In this document: positions 8,293 through 21,704 of the stretch, one piece after another
Numbering within the stretch: the stretch's first letter is position 1
How the letters are laid out: the number at the start of each line of letters is the position of its first letter
Assembly: GCA_949130485.1 (NCBI GenBank)
Contig: OX422185.1
Span: forward strand, 8,347,127 to 8,411,126
Direction of reading: 5' to 3'
Length of the DNA stretch: 64,000 bases
Source: Agelas oroides
Taxonomy: Eukaryota; Porifera; Demospongiae; Agelasida; Agelasidae
Translations under genes and position numbers: made by a program
Notes under the pieces: model-generated
Told to the model about the DNA's origin: nothing
Seen by the model: the letters and a program-made list of their open reading frames with translations, nothing else
Databases searched by the model: none

Positions 8293-10650
8293 TTACGTAC
8301 ACCACAAAACCTGTGGAGTGAATGCAAACGACATACCAGCGTTGTCAAATAGCTGTTTTACCTTTGTTTCCCAGGTGGTTTTACCGGTTTGATGCATCCA
8401 AGTGGATAGATGAGAGGTCTCTCTGAGGAGATCTGGAATCTCCTCTGAGCAGAGTCTATTCCAGTAACTCAATATCTTTTCTCTCCACAGGAGATGAAGG
8501 GGAAGCTGTCCGAGCTCTCCACGTATGGCCATGTTTGTTGCACTTGGTGGCAAGTTTAAAATATATTTTAGAAAATGCATTTCTGTTGCCTCCAGCTCTG
8601 GATCCACTACAGGTCCCCATAGTTCGCAACCGTAAGATAGTACTGGCAGTATCATAACATCAAATAGCTTCAGGGCAATGGTGATGGGTGGGTAAGTAAT
8701 CTTTGTAGTGCAAATATTGCTTTCTTCCCTTGGTTGGCCTGGGCTTTCTGAACTTTATTATAAACACGGTTTGTTGAGAGCCACACTCCCAAATATTTGT
8801 ATTCCTGTACCATTTCCAGGTTAATACCCTCAAATGAGAAAGGTGACAGTAATCTTGGCTTTTTCCCAAAAGCACATACTTTGGTTTTGTCTATATTTAC
8901 CTCTAATTTCCACTCTTCACAGAATTCCTCCAGTGATCTGAGATGTTTTCTCAACCCCATCCTCACTTGAAGACATCAACACGATATCATCGGCATACAT
9001 CAGTAGATCAATAGGTCTGTTCCACAGTCTGGTTCCCATTTTGTTTTTCGCGAGTTCAGCCTCTAGTCTACTGATGAACAGGCTAAAAAGAAGAGGGCTC
9101 AGATTGCAGCCTTGCCTCACTCCCACTTCTGAACGGAACTGGTCTGTGACCTCGTGATTTGACAGTTTCAGACTTGACATGGCTTTTGAGTACATTGACT
9201 GCAGGATTGTCAAAGTTTGTTGACTAATTCCCAGTTGAACCAGCTTTTTCCACAAACAGTAATGATCAACTGAGTCAAATGCTTTTCTGAAGTCAACATA
9301 GCACAAAAAGAGTGTGCTTTTCTCACAGGATGCTCTCTCTATTAGTGTGTTCACTATAAATAAACAATCTGTAGTTCTTCTATTTTTGCGGAAACCAAAC
9401 TGTGTTTCTGGTAGGAGTTGTCTTGCAGTTGCCCATTGTGTTATTCTATCACATAGGATAGCTGTGAACAGCTTGCCCATTACATTTAAGAGAGTTATCC
9501 CTCGGTAGTTGTTCGGGTCATCTCTTGGACCTGATTTATGTAATGGGCATATAATACCTGTGGACCAACAGTTTGGGTATTCTCCAGATCATTGAATAGG
9601 ATAGCCAGCATTTCAATTAGGGTGTTATCTAGGGCTTTGAATACTCCTGGTGGTATTCCATCCTCTCCAGGTGCTTTATTCACTTTTAGTTTACGTAGTA
9701 CCTCTTCCACCTCTGCCACTGATATTTCCCTATCAAGGTGTGGTACACATACCCTTGAGGCATTTGGTGGCTCATTCCCACTTCTTTTCATGTTTAAGTT
9801 TTGGAGGTGTGACAGCAGCTTTTTGGGATTTACACCTGTTTCAATATGTTTGTCTTTCTCCCTCAGGTGGTTAACAGTCTTCCAGAAGTCTCTTGGGTTT
9901 TGGTTGTGGGAAGTAAGAAGATTTTTATGGAAGTTTGTCTCCACTACACGTTTTCTGGCTTTAATTATTTTTTGGTAAACTTTCTTTTCTTTGAAGGCTG
10001 CTGGAGGAACATTTTCTTGATACCATTTACCAATCGCTTTTGAACTTTGCATTCTTCATTAAACCAATTGTTGGTGGGGAATTTTGTGCTTTTCCTTTGG
10101 TATCTCGATGGATGTTTTTTCCTTCTATTGGTATTTTCATTATGCCTGCAGTTGTCTACAGCTGTTGTCAGAAATGCTGTAAGTTCCTGTGCACTTTCAT
10201 TGGGGCTGCTCCTTTTGAGCGTTTGTCTCAAATGAGACAACTTTTCTATGGTGGAGCTTTGCTGCAGGTATAATGAGAATTTCTCCTTTACCTCTTTATC
10301 CCATTTTAATGGTCTCGACAATGTGTGTTTGTTTATGTTTGTGTCTGGGAACTGTTCCTCTAATAGCTGTCTTGCTGGTCTTACAAATACTGGTACATTG
10401 AAATCAGTGGGCAGCGGTCAGAGTGATCTGGGAGGGTACCAATACGGAAATTTACTATCTTTGGTAATAGATCTGCTGACACGATGAGATAGTCCACCAC
10501 GCTACAGCCTCTGGGTGTATAACAAGTGTAATCTCCTGCAGAGTCACCATTGGTTCTGCCGTTAACTATTCTCATTCTAGCACTAATGCACAAATCCAAC
10601 AAAACTCTTCCTTGGGGGTTTGCACTTGTATCCTTTGACTGCCGAGGTTA
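8293..10650 (-). pseudogene. LINE endonuclease-reverse transcriptase, frameshifted
   Basis: Starting near 10650: GRVLLDLCISARMRIVNGR and CSVVDYLIVS, typical of the EEP endonuclease fold, then LPDHSDRCPL, where the conserved SDH catalytic His is Arg (CAC to CGC). After a basic linker (about 9965-10321) come KVNKAPGEDGIP (RT motif 1), NNYRGITLLN (about 9490-9520), QFGFRKNRRTTD, CYVDFRKAFDSVDH (first catalytic Asp), VRQGCNLSPLLFSLF and LLMYADDIVLMSS (intact YADD). Then KLEVNIDKTKV, YKYLGVWLS, the thumb motif PVLSYGCELWG, and a C-terminus ending at 8293. The pieces occupy different frames: shifts lie near 8670, 8955, 9590, between 9965 and 10052, and near 10350. I see no internal stop codon within the individual blocks, so decay is mostly by small indels. 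Confidence 0.9.
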
Positions 10651-10659
10651 CACGTGACA

Positions 10660-10800
10660 ATCTACGTAAACGTTACGATTTTACGGAAATAAAGCGGAAA
10701 CTGCCGCGGATGCGCAAGCAGTCGATACCAGGCCGTCTTTCTCCCACGCGGCCTGGGTACGAGGCTACTGGGCACGAGACTACGGTAGTGACAGGTGAGT
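10660..10800 (+). promoter_or_regulatory. CpG-rich patch with candidate first exon and splice donor
   Basis: This stretch is richer in CpG than its surroundings and contains ETS-like GCGGAA, a GCGGATGCGCAA word and CACGTG nearby at 10652. A good donor, ACAG/GTGAGT, lies at 10791-10800. An ATG at about 10710 opens a short frame up to the donor. Together this resembles a promoter with a 5' exon facing the satellite. No downstream exon was recognised before the array begins at 12059, so it may be a relic or belong to a gene beyond the array. Confidence 0.25.
10751..10766 (-). repeat. Dispersed 16-bp motif, copy
   Basis: GCCTGGGTACGAGGCT, one change from the consensus, inside the CpG-rich patch. 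Confidence 0.55.
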
Positions 10801-10871
10801 GACCTATAGCGTGTTATTGGCTAGAGATCATGTATAGCTGCGCAGTGCTGTGCATGGATCATCGAGATACA

Positions 10872-10899
10872 CACCATTCAAGGCTAGCCTTGAATGGTG
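10872..10899. repeat. Perfect 28-bp palindrome
   Basis: CACCATTCAAGGCT followed directly by AGCCTTGAATGGTG: two 14-bp arms, no spacer, no mismatch. It ends one base before another copy of the 16-bp motif (10901-10916), whose last bases, AGGCT, repeat the inner end of the palindrome arm. Confidence 0.9.
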
Positions 10900-10900
10900 C

Positions 10901-10916
10901 GCCTGGGAACGAGGCT
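10901..10916 (-). repeat. Dispersed 16-bp motif, copy beside the palindrome
   Basis: GCCTGGGAACGAGGCT is the exact reverse complement of the copy at 6071-6086. Confidence 0.6.
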
Positions 10917-12058
10917 AATTCAAGACTATGTTACGTTGAGTTGCAAAAACTGCCATTTGGCTTCAACACATGCAGCCATGATCCAGAAAAGAATGGCTAT
11001 GGAAATTTTTTTGAAATCAGATGCTCTGAGATCACTTCTGAGGAACTTTTGGGTCAAAAATTGCAACAAGAAAATTTCTTCAGTTTTACTTTTAGTTCCA
11101 GGCAGGATTGTGGGTTCTAAACAGTAAGCTCTAATAGAAACAAGGCCTGCATGCCTAACCTGCACACTCTGACATGCTTCGTATGTAACAAATTCACAAA
11201 CACCAGCAATATACAGTTTTGCAAATTTTGGGCAAAGGGATTGCTAAGTTGAGTCAGCTCCTTTGCATGAGGTGACTTCATTCATAATCAACTACCCATA
11301 AAATATTTCTCTGGTCTCAGGTTTTTTGGAAATACAATCTAGTTTATCACTTTCCAATTTTGTTAGACTTGTAGAGCTCATATACATTGTAACACACCAA
11401 CAGGGAGTAGTTTAGAGTAAACAATACAAAACCAGTCTCAAAATAACACCCATCGGTTACTGAGGAACCACATAGACAGCAGCATTGGTATGAAACATAC
11501 CGTTGCTGCTCTTCCTTCTACCTGTCTTGATAATGTCCATGATTCTCAATATGCAGTGTCATTGGTGTACATAGTGCATGGAAATCAACAAACCTACAGC
11601 ATTCCACGGGGACTTTTGATCAGCACAATGACTTCTGTGTACAAATGAATGGTACAAGGGTCATATCTACTAGTCTAGACTGGATTCTGGACCGGATTAC
11701 TGGACTGGACTGATGGACTGGATTATTGGATCAATATTTGAATTGAATTTGCTCATATCACCTGACCTCTAGCCAATCAGAAGAGTGGACAGGTGACATG
11801 TTTGCACCAGCAAGTACAATGCCATATTTTACAGTGTCAGCTGTAGCTAACCATCATGGTTGCCCCACTAAAAAGGAGGTAGCTCAGGTGTGCTATGCAC
11901 AACATTCAGTATTGCTAAGATCTAAACACATGCTTAAACAGTCGTTGGTGAAGTTTTCTGTTTGTTTTGAAGTGGCTAAAATTGTCTACAAGTAGTGAGG
12001 CCATGGTCAGTTCAAGCAAATAAGTTGGGGGTCTAGGGCATGTCCCCCTTGCCCCCCC
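10917..12058. other. Unique-looking flank of the satellite
   Basis: No supported gene. The open frames at 10830-11120 and 11798-11995 have no recognisable domain and overlap others. It contains a GGACTGG-type quasi-repeat (about 11669-11732). It ends in a G/C-rich junction at 12027-12058, where GGGGG and CCCCC runs surround TCTAGGGCATGT and are followed by seven C residues. Confidence 0.55.
11669..11732 (+). repeat. Degenerate GGACTGGA-type short repeat
   Basis: Variants of ACTGGA recur about seven times in 64 bp with irregular 5-13 bp spacing (CTAGACTGGATT, GGACCGGATT, ACTGGACTGGAC, GGACTGGATT). Probably a small degenerate simple repeat. Confidence 0.6.
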
Positions 12059-15000
12059 ACCATGTCTCTACTACATTCTACCATGGCTCCACGTGACTCT
12101 ACTTGACTCTACTACATTCTACGATAGCTCTGCTTGACTCTGTATACCTCTAATACATTCTACTATGGCTCTGCTTGACTCTACTTGACTGTAGTACACT
12201 CTACCTTGGCTGTACTACATTCTACCATCGCTCTACTTGACTCTACTTGATTCTACATCACTCTACTACATTGTACCATGGCTCTACTTGACTCTACTTG
12301 ACTCTACTACACTCTATCATGGCTCTACTTGGCTCTACTTGAGTGCACTACACTCTACCTTGGCTCTACTTGGCTCTACTTGACTCTACTACACTCTACC
12401 ATGGCTAAACTTGGCTCTACTTGACTCTACTACACTCTACCATGGCTCTACTTCATTGTACCATAGCTCTACTTGACACTACATGATTCTACTAAAAGTT
12501 ACCGTGGCTCTTCTTGACTCTACTTAACTCTCCTACACTCTACCATTGCTCTACTTGGCTCTACTACACTCTACCATGGCTCTATTTGGCTCTACTTGAC
12601 TCTACTACACTCTACCATGGCTCTACTTGTCTCTACTTGACTGTACTACACTCTACCATGTCTCTACTACATTCTACCATGGCTCCACGTGACTCTACTT
12701 GACTCTACTACATTCTACGATAGCTCTACTTGACTCTGTATACCTCTAATACATTCTACTATAGCTCTGCTTGACTCTACTTGACTGTAGTACACTCTAC
12801 CTTGGCTATACTACATTCTACCATGGCTCCACTTGACTCTACTTGACTCTACTGCATTCTACCATGGCTCTACGTGGCTCTAGTATATTCTACCATGGCT
12901 TTACTTGGCTCTACATGACTCTACTACATGCTACCGTGGCTCTACGTGATTCTACCTGACTCTCCTACACTCTACCATGGCTCTACTTCATAGTCCCTTG
13001 TCTCTACTTGACACTACATGACTCTACTACATTCTACCATGGCTGTACTTGCCTCTACTTGACACTACTACAATCTACCATGATTCTACTTGGCTCTACG
13101 TGACTCTACCACACTCTACTGTGGCTCTATGTGGCTGTCTCTGACTCTACTACATTCTACCATGGCTCTACCCCATAGTACCATGTCACTACTTGACACT
13201 ACATGACTCTACTACATTCTACCATGGCTCTACTTGACTCTACTTGAGTCCACTACACTCTAACATGACTCTACTTGGCTCTACGTGACTGTACCACACT
13301 CTACCGTGGCTCTACTTGGCTCTACTTGACTCTACTACACTCTACCATGACTCTACCTTGCTCTACTACATTCTACCATGGCTCTACTTGACTCTACATG
13401 ACTCTAATACATTCAACCATGGCTCTACTCGACTCTACGTGACTCTACTACACTCTACCATGGTTCTACTTGACTCTACTTGAGTCCACTACACTCTACC
13501 TTGGCTCTACTTGGCTCTACTTGACTCTACTACACTCTACCATGGCTCTACTCCATTGTATATCATGGCTCTACTTCACACTACATGACTATACTACATT
13601 CTACCATGGCTCTACTTGACTCTACTACACTCTACCATGGTTCTACTTGACTCTACTTGAGTCCACTACACTCTACTATGGCTCTACTTGACTCTACTTG
13701 ACTCGACTACACTCTATCATGGCTCTACTTGAGTCCATTACACTCTACCTTGCCTCAACTTGGCTCTACTTGACTCTACTACACTCTACCATGGCTCTAC
13801 TCCATTCTACCATGGCTCTACTTGACACTACATGATTCTACAAAATGCTACCATGGCTCTTCTTGACACTACTTGACTCTCCTACACTCTACCATTGCTC
13901 TACTTGGCTCTACTGCACTCTACCATGGCTCTACGTGGCTCTACTTGACTCTACTACACTGTACTATGTCTCTACTACATTCTACCATGGCTCCACGTGA
14001 CTCTACGTGACTCTACTACATTCTCCCATAGCTCTACTTGACTCTGTATGCCTTCACTACATTCTACCATGGCTCTTCTTGACTCTACTTGACTCTCCTA
14101 AACTCTCCCATTGCTCTACTTGGCTGTACTTGGCTCTACTACACACTAACATGGCTCTACCTGGCTCTACGTGACTCTACTACACTCTACAATGGCTCTA
14201 CTTGACACTACTACACTCTACCATGGCTCTCCTCCATTGTATATCATGGCTCTACTTCACACTACATGACTCTACTACATTCTACCATGGCTCTACTTGA
14301 ATCTACTACACTCTACCATGGCTCAACGTTGGTCTACTTGACTCTACTACACTCTACCATGGCTCTACTCCATTGTACCATGGCTCTACTTGACACTACA
14401 TGATTCTACTGAATTTCACCATGGCTCTTCTTGACTCTACTTGACTCTCCTACACTCTACCATTGCTCTACCTGGCTCTACTACACTATACCATGGCTCT
14501 ACTTGGCTCTACTTGACTCTACTACATTCTACCATGGCACTACTTGGCTCTACTTGACACTAGTACACTCTACCATGTCTCTACTACATTCCACCATGGC
14601 TCCACGTCACTCTACGTGACTCTACTACATTCTACCAAAGCTCTACTTGACTCTGTATGCCTCTCCGACATTCTACCATAGCTCTTCGTGACGCTACTTG
14701 GCTCTACTTGACTCTACTTGACTGTACTACACTCTACCTTGGCTCTACTACATTCAACCATGGCTCCACGTGACTCTACTCGACTCTACTGCATTCTACC
14801 ATGGCTCTACCTTGCTCTACTACATTCTACCATGGCTCTACTTGGTACTACATGACTCTCCTACATGCTATCGTGGTTCTACTTCGCTCTACATGACTCC
14901 ACGACACTCTTCCATGGCTCTACTCCATTGTACCATGCCTGTACTTGACACTACATGACTCTCCTACATTCTAACACGGCTCTAATTGACTCTACTACAC

Positions 15001-18000
15001 TCTACGATGGCTCAACTTGGCTCTACTTGACTCTACTACACTATACCATTGCTAGTCCTGGCTCTACTTGTCTACTACATTCTACCTCGGCGCTACAACA
15101 TCGTACCATGGATCCACGTGACTCTACTTGACTCTACTACACTCTACCATGTCTCTACCTGCCTCTACTACATTCTACCATGGCTCTACTTTGCTCTACT
15201 TGAGTCCACTACACTCTACCTTGGATCTACTTGACTCTACTTGACTCTACTAAACTGTACAATGGCTCTACTTGGCTCTATGTGACTCTACTACAGTCTA
15301 CCATGGCTCTACTTGGATCTACTTCACTCTACTACATTCTACTATAGTTCTACTTGTCTCTATATGACTCTACTGCATTCAACCATAGCTCTACTTGACT
15401 CTGTATGCCTCTACTACATTCTACCATGGTTCTTCTTGACTCTACTTGACTCTCCTACACTCTCCCATTGCTTTACGTGACTCTACTTGACTCTACTACA
15501 CTCTACCATGGCTCTACTTGACGCTACTTCAGTCTACTACATTCTGCCATGGCTCTACTTGACTCTACCTGACTGTACTACACTCAACCTTGGCTCTACT
15601 ACATTCTACCATGGCTCCACGTGACTCTACTTGACTCTACTGCATTCTACCATGGCTCTACCTGGCTCTACTACATTCTACCATGGCTCTACTTGGTAAC
15701 ACATCACTCTACAACATGCTACCATGGCTCTACTTGGCTGTACATGACTCTACTACACACTACCATGGCTCTACTAAATTGTACCATGTCTGTACTACAC
15801 TATACCATTGCTAGTCCTGGCTCTACTTGTCTACTACACTCTACCTTCGCTCTACTACATCCTACCATGGATCCACGTGACTCTACTTGACTCTACTACA
15901 CTCTACCATGGCTCTACCTGGCTCTACTACATTGTACCATGGCTCTACTTTGCTCTACTTGAGTCCACTACACTCTACCTTGGCTGTACTTGGCTCTACT
16001 TGACTCTACTAAACTCTACCATAGCTCTACTTGGCTCTATGTGACTCTACTACAGTCTACCATGGCTCTTCTTGACTCTCCTTGACTATACTACACTCTA
16101 CCTTGGCTCTACTACATTCTACCATGGCTCCACGTGACTCTACTTGACTCTACTGCATTCTACCATGGCTCTACCTGGCTCTACTTCATTCTACCATGGC
16201 TCTACTTGGCTCTACATGACACTACTACATGCTACCGTGGCTCTACATGGCTCTACCTGACTCTACTACACTCTACCATAGCTGTACCCATAGTACCATG
16301 TCTCCACTTGACACTACATGACTCTACTACACTCTACCATGGTTCTACTTGCCTCTACTTGAATCTACTACACTCTAACATGACTCTACTTGACTATACG
16401 TGACTCTACCACACTCTACCGTGGCTCTACTTGGCTCTACTTGACTCTACTACACTCTACCATGGCTCTACTCCATTGTACCATGGCTCTACTTGACTCT
16501 ACTAGACTCTACGATGGCTCTACTTGCCTCTACTTGACTCTACTACACTATATCATTGCTAGACCTGGCTCTACTTCACTCTCCTACACTCTACCATGGC
16601 TCTACCTTCCTCTACTACATTCTACCATGGCTCTACTTGACTCTACATGACTCTAATACATTCAACCATGGCTCTATACGTGACTCTACTTGACTCTACT
16701 ACACTCTACCATGGCTCTACTTGTCTCAACTTGAGTCCACTACACTGTACCTTGGCTCTACTTGGCTCTACTTGACTCTACTACACTCTACCATGGCTCT
16801 ACTTCACACTACATGACTCTACTACATTCTACCATGGCTCTACTTGACTCTACTACACTATACCATTGCTAGTCCTGGCTCTACTTGTCTACTACACTCT
16901 ACCTTGGCGATACTACATCCTACCATGGATCCACGTGACTCTCCTTGACTCTACTACACTCTACCATGTCTCTACCTGGCTCTACCACATTCTACCATGG
17001 CTCTACTTTGCTCTAGTTCAGTCCACTACACTCTACCTTGGCTCTACTTGGCTCTACTTGACTCTACTACACTATATCATTGCTAGACCTGGCTCTACTT
17101 GTCTCTACAACACTCTACCTTGGCTCTACTACATCCTACCATGGATCCACGTGACTCTACTTGACTCTCCTACACTCTACCATGGCTCTACCTTGCTCTA
17201 CTACATTCTACCACGGCTCTACTTGATTCTACATGACTCTACTACATTCTACCATGGCTCTACTTGACTCTGCTTGACTCTACTACACTCTACCATGGCT
17301 CTACTTGGCTCTACTTGAGTCCACTACACTCTACCTTGGCTCTACTTGGCTCTACTTGACTCTACTACACTCTACCATGGCTCTACTTCACACTACATGA
17401 CTCTACTACATTCTACCATGGCTCTACTTGACTCTACTACACACTACCATGGCTCAACTTGGCTCTACTTGACTCAACTACATTCTACCATGGCTCTACT
17501 TGACTCTACTTGACTCTACTACACACTACCATGACTCTACTTGTCTCTACGTGATTCTACAGCACTCTACCGTGGCTCTACTTGGCTCTACTTGACTCTG
17601 CTACTCTGCCATGGCTCCACGTGACTCTACGTGACTCTACAGCATTCTACCATTGCTCTACTTGACTCTGTATGGCTCTACTACATTGTACAATCGCTCT
17701 ACTTGACTCTACATGACTCTACTACATTCTGCCATGGCTCTACTTGACTCAACTTGACTGTACTACACTCTACCTTGGCTCTACTACATTCTAACATGGC
17801 TCCACGTGATTCTACTTGACTCTACTACACACTACCATGGCTCTACCTTGCTCTACTACATTCTACCATGGCTCTACTTGACTCTTCATGACTCTACTAC
17901 ATTCTACCATGGCTCTAGTTGACTCTACTTGACTAGACTACACTCTATCATGGCTCTACTTGGCTCTACTTGGGTCCACTATACTCTACCTCAGCTCTAC

Positions 18001-18596
18001 TTGCTTCTACTTGACTCTACTACACTCTATCATGGCACTACTCCATTGTATATCATGGCTCTACTTCACACTACATGACTCTACTACATTTTACCATGGC
18101 TCTACTTGACTCTACCATGGCTCTACTTGGCTCTACTTGACTCTACTACACTCTACCATGGCTCTACTTGGCTCTATGTGACTCTACTACAGTCTACCAT
18201 GGCTCTACTTGGCTCTACTTGACTCTATTACACTCTACCTTGGCTCTACTACATTCTACCATGGCTCCATGTGACTCTACTTGAATCTGCTGCATTTTAC
18301 AATGGCTCTACCTGGCTCTACTACATTCTACCATGGCTCTACTTGGCTCTACATCACTCTACTACACTCTACCATGGCTCTACTCCATTGTACCATGGCT
18401 CTACTTGACACTACATGACTCTACTACATTCTACCATGGCTCTACTTGACTCTACTACACTCTACGATGGCTCTACTTGGCTCTACTTTACTCTACTACA
18501 CTATATCATTGTACACCTGGCTCTACTTGTCTCTACTACTCTCCACCTTGGCTCTACTACATCCTACCATGGATCCACGTGACTCTACTTGACTCT

Positions 18597-21500
18597 CCTA
18601 CACTCTACCATGGCTCTACTTGACTCTACATGACTCTACTATATTCTACCATGGCTCTACTTGGCTCTACTTGAGTCCACTTCACTCTACCTTGGCTCTA
18701 CTTGGCTCTACTTGACTCTACTACACTCTACCATGGCTCTACTCCATTGTATATCATGGCTCTACTTCACACTACATGACTCTACTACATTCTACCATGG
18801 CTCTACTTGACTCTACTTGACTCTACTACACTCTACCATGGCTCTACTTGGTTCTACTTGAGTCCACTACACCCTACCTTGGCTCTACTTGGCTCTACGT
18901 GACTCTACTACACTCTACCATGTCTCTACTACATTCTACTATGGCTCCACGTGACTTTACGTGACTCTACTGCATTCTACCATAGCTCTACTTGACTCTG
19001 TATGCCTCTACTACATTCTACCATGGCTCTACTTGACTCTACTTGACCCTACTACATTCTGCCATGGCTCTACTTGACTCTACTTGACTGTACTACACTC
19101 TACCTTTGCTCTACTACATTCTAACATGGCTCCACGTGACTCTACTTGACTCTACTACACTCTATCATGGATCTACCTTGCTCTACTACATTCTACCATG
19201 GCTCTACTTAACTCTACATGACTCTACTACATTGTACCATGGCTCTACTTGACTCTACTTGACTCTACTACACTCTATCATGGCTCTACTTGGTTCTACC
19301 TGAGTCCACTACACTCTATCTTGGCTCTACTTGGCTCTACTTGACTTTACTACACTCTACCATGGCTCTACTCCATTGTATATCATGGCTCTACTTCACA
19401 CTACATGAGTCTACTACATTCTACCATGGCTCTACTTGACTCTACTACACTCTACCATGGCTCTACTCCATTGTACCATGGCTCTACTTGACACTACATG
19501 ATCCTACTAAATGTTACCATGGCTCTTCTTGACTCTACTTGACTCTCCTACACTCTACCATTGCTCTACTTGGCTCTACTGCACTCTAGCATGGCTCTAT
19601 TTCGCTCTACTTGACTCTACTACACTCTACCATGGCTCTACTTGTCTCTACTTGACTGTACTACACTCTACCATGTCTCTACTACATTCTACCATGGCTC
19701 CACGTGACTCTACTTGACTCTACTACATTCTACGATAGCTCTACTTGACTCTGTATACCTCTAGTACATTCTACTATGGCTCTGCTTGACTCTACTTGAC
19801 TGTAGTACACTCTACCTTGGCTGTACTACATTCTACCATGGCTCAACTTGACTCTACTTGACTCTACTACATTCTACCATGGCTCTACGTGGCTCTAGTA
19901 TATTCAACCATGGCTCTACTTGGCTCTACGTGACTCTATTGCACTCTACCAGGTCTCTACTTGGCTCTACTTGAGTCCACTACACCCTACCTTGGCTCTA
20001 CTTGGCTCTACGTGACTCTACTACCCTCTATCATGGCTCTACTTGGCTCTACTTGACTCTACTACACTCTACCATGTCTCTAATACATTCTACCATGGCT
20101 CCACGTGACTCTACGTGACTCTACTTCATTCTACCATAGCTCTACTGGACTCTGTATGCCTCTACTACATTCTACCATGGCTCTACTTGACTCTACTTGA
20201 TTCTACATCACTCTAATACATTGTACCATGGCTCTACTTGACTCTACTTGACTCTACTACACTCTACCTTGGCTCTACTTGGCTCTACGTGACTCTACTA
20301 CCCTCTATCATGGCTCTACTTGGCTCTACTTGACTCTACTACACTCTACCATGTCTCTAATACATTCTACCATGGCTCCACGTGACTCTACGTGACTCTA
20401 CTTCATTCTACCATAGCTCTACTGGACTCTGTATGCCTCTACTACATTCTACCATGGCTCTACTTGACTCTACTTGATTCTACATCACTCTAATACATTG
20501 TACCATGGCTCTACTTGACTCTACTTGACTCTACTACACTCTATCATGGCTCTACTTGGCTCTACTTGAGTCCACTACACTCTACCTTGGCTCTACTTGG
20601 CTCTACTTGACTCTACTACACTCTACCATGGCTCAACTTGGCTCTACTTGACTCTACTAAACTCTACCATAGCTCTAGTTGGCTCTATGTGACTCTACTA
20701 CAGTCTACCATGGCTCTACTTGGATCTACTTGACTTTACTACATTCTACCATAGTTCTACTTGTCTCTATATGACTCTACTGCATTCTACCATAGCTCTA
20801 CTTGACTCTGTATGCCTCTACTACATTCCACCATGGCTCTTCTTGACTCTACTTGACTCTACTACACTCTACCTTGGCTCTACTACATTCTACCATGGCT
20901 GCACGTGACTCTACTTGACTCTACTGCATTCTACCATGGCTCTACTTGGCTCTACTTCATTCTACCATGGCTCTACTTCGCTCTACATGACTCTACTACA
21001 TGCTACCGTGCCTCTACATGGCTCTACCTGACTCTACTACACTCTACCATGGCTATACCCATAGTACCATGTCTCCACTTGACACTACATGACTCTACTA
21101 CACTCTACCATGGCTCTACTTGCCTCTACTTGAGTCTACTACACTCTACTTGGCTATACGTGACTCTACCACACTCTACCGTGGCTCTACTTGGCTCTAC
21201 TTGACTCTACTATACTCTACCATGGCTCTACTCCATTGTACCATGGCTCTACTTGACTCTACTAGACTCTACGATGGCTCTACTTGGCTCTACTTGACTG
21301 TACTACACTATATCATTGCTAGACCTGGCTCTACTTGACTCTCCTACACTCTACCATGGCTCTACCTTGCTCTACTACATTCTACCATGGCTCTACTTGA
21401 CTCTACATGACTCTAATACATTCAACCATGGCTCTACTTGACTCTACTTGACTCTATTACACTCTACCATGGCTCTACTTATCTCAACTTGAGTCCACTA

Positions 21501-21704
21501 CACTCTACCTTGGCTCTACTTGACTCTACTTGACTCTACTACACTCTACCATCGCTCTACTTCACACTACATGACTCTACTACATTCTACCATGGCTCTA
21601 CTTGACTCTACTACACTATACCATTGCTAGTCCTGGCTCTACTTGTCTACTACACTCTACCTTGGCGCTACTACATCCTACCATGGATCCACGTGACTCT
21701 CCTT
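18597..21704 (+). repeat. Higher-order repeat, 3114-3116-bp offset (first copy)
   Basis: This segment recurs from about 21711 at an offset of 3114 bp, then 3116 bp after a 2-bp insertion near 22083. From about 20540 the offset falls to 2839 bp because this copy carries an extra 277-bp tandem duplication. The two copies differ at scattered positions, so the event is older than the 3371-bp duplication that follows. Confidence 0.85.
19987..20540 (+). repeat. 277-bp tandem duplication inside a higher-order repeat
   Basis: About 19987-20263 is repeated at about 20264-20540, sharing rare variants (ACTACCCTCTATCATGG, TCTAATACATTG). The neighbouring higher-order copies (23.1-23.4 and 26.5-26.8 kb) have it once. 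The offset arithmetic agrees: 3116 minus 2839 is 277. The length equals six 41-bp blocks plus one 31-bp block. Confidence 0.85.

Larger units (their letters stand above)
8222..10655 (-). mobile_element. 5'-truncated APE-type LINE (non-LTR retrotransposon)
   Basis: About 2.4 kb of a minus-strand LINE encoding, in order, the C-terminal part of an apurinic-type endonuclease, a linker, a full set of RT palm and finger motifs, the thumb and the C-terminus, followed by an octamer tail. The 5' boundary is near 10655, where coding similarity gives way to CpG-rich unrelated sequence, so the N-terminal endonuclease and any ORF1 are missing. Domain order and the endonuclease type fit the CR1/L2/Rex1/Jockey group broadly; a finer clade needs a phylogeny. 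It is better preserved than the neighbouring plus-strand LINE but inactive. Confidence 0.9.

Noticed and set aside
9592-10487. Plus-strand frames opposite the minus-strand LINE
   Set aside because: They are antisense shadows of the endonuclease-RT coding sequence.
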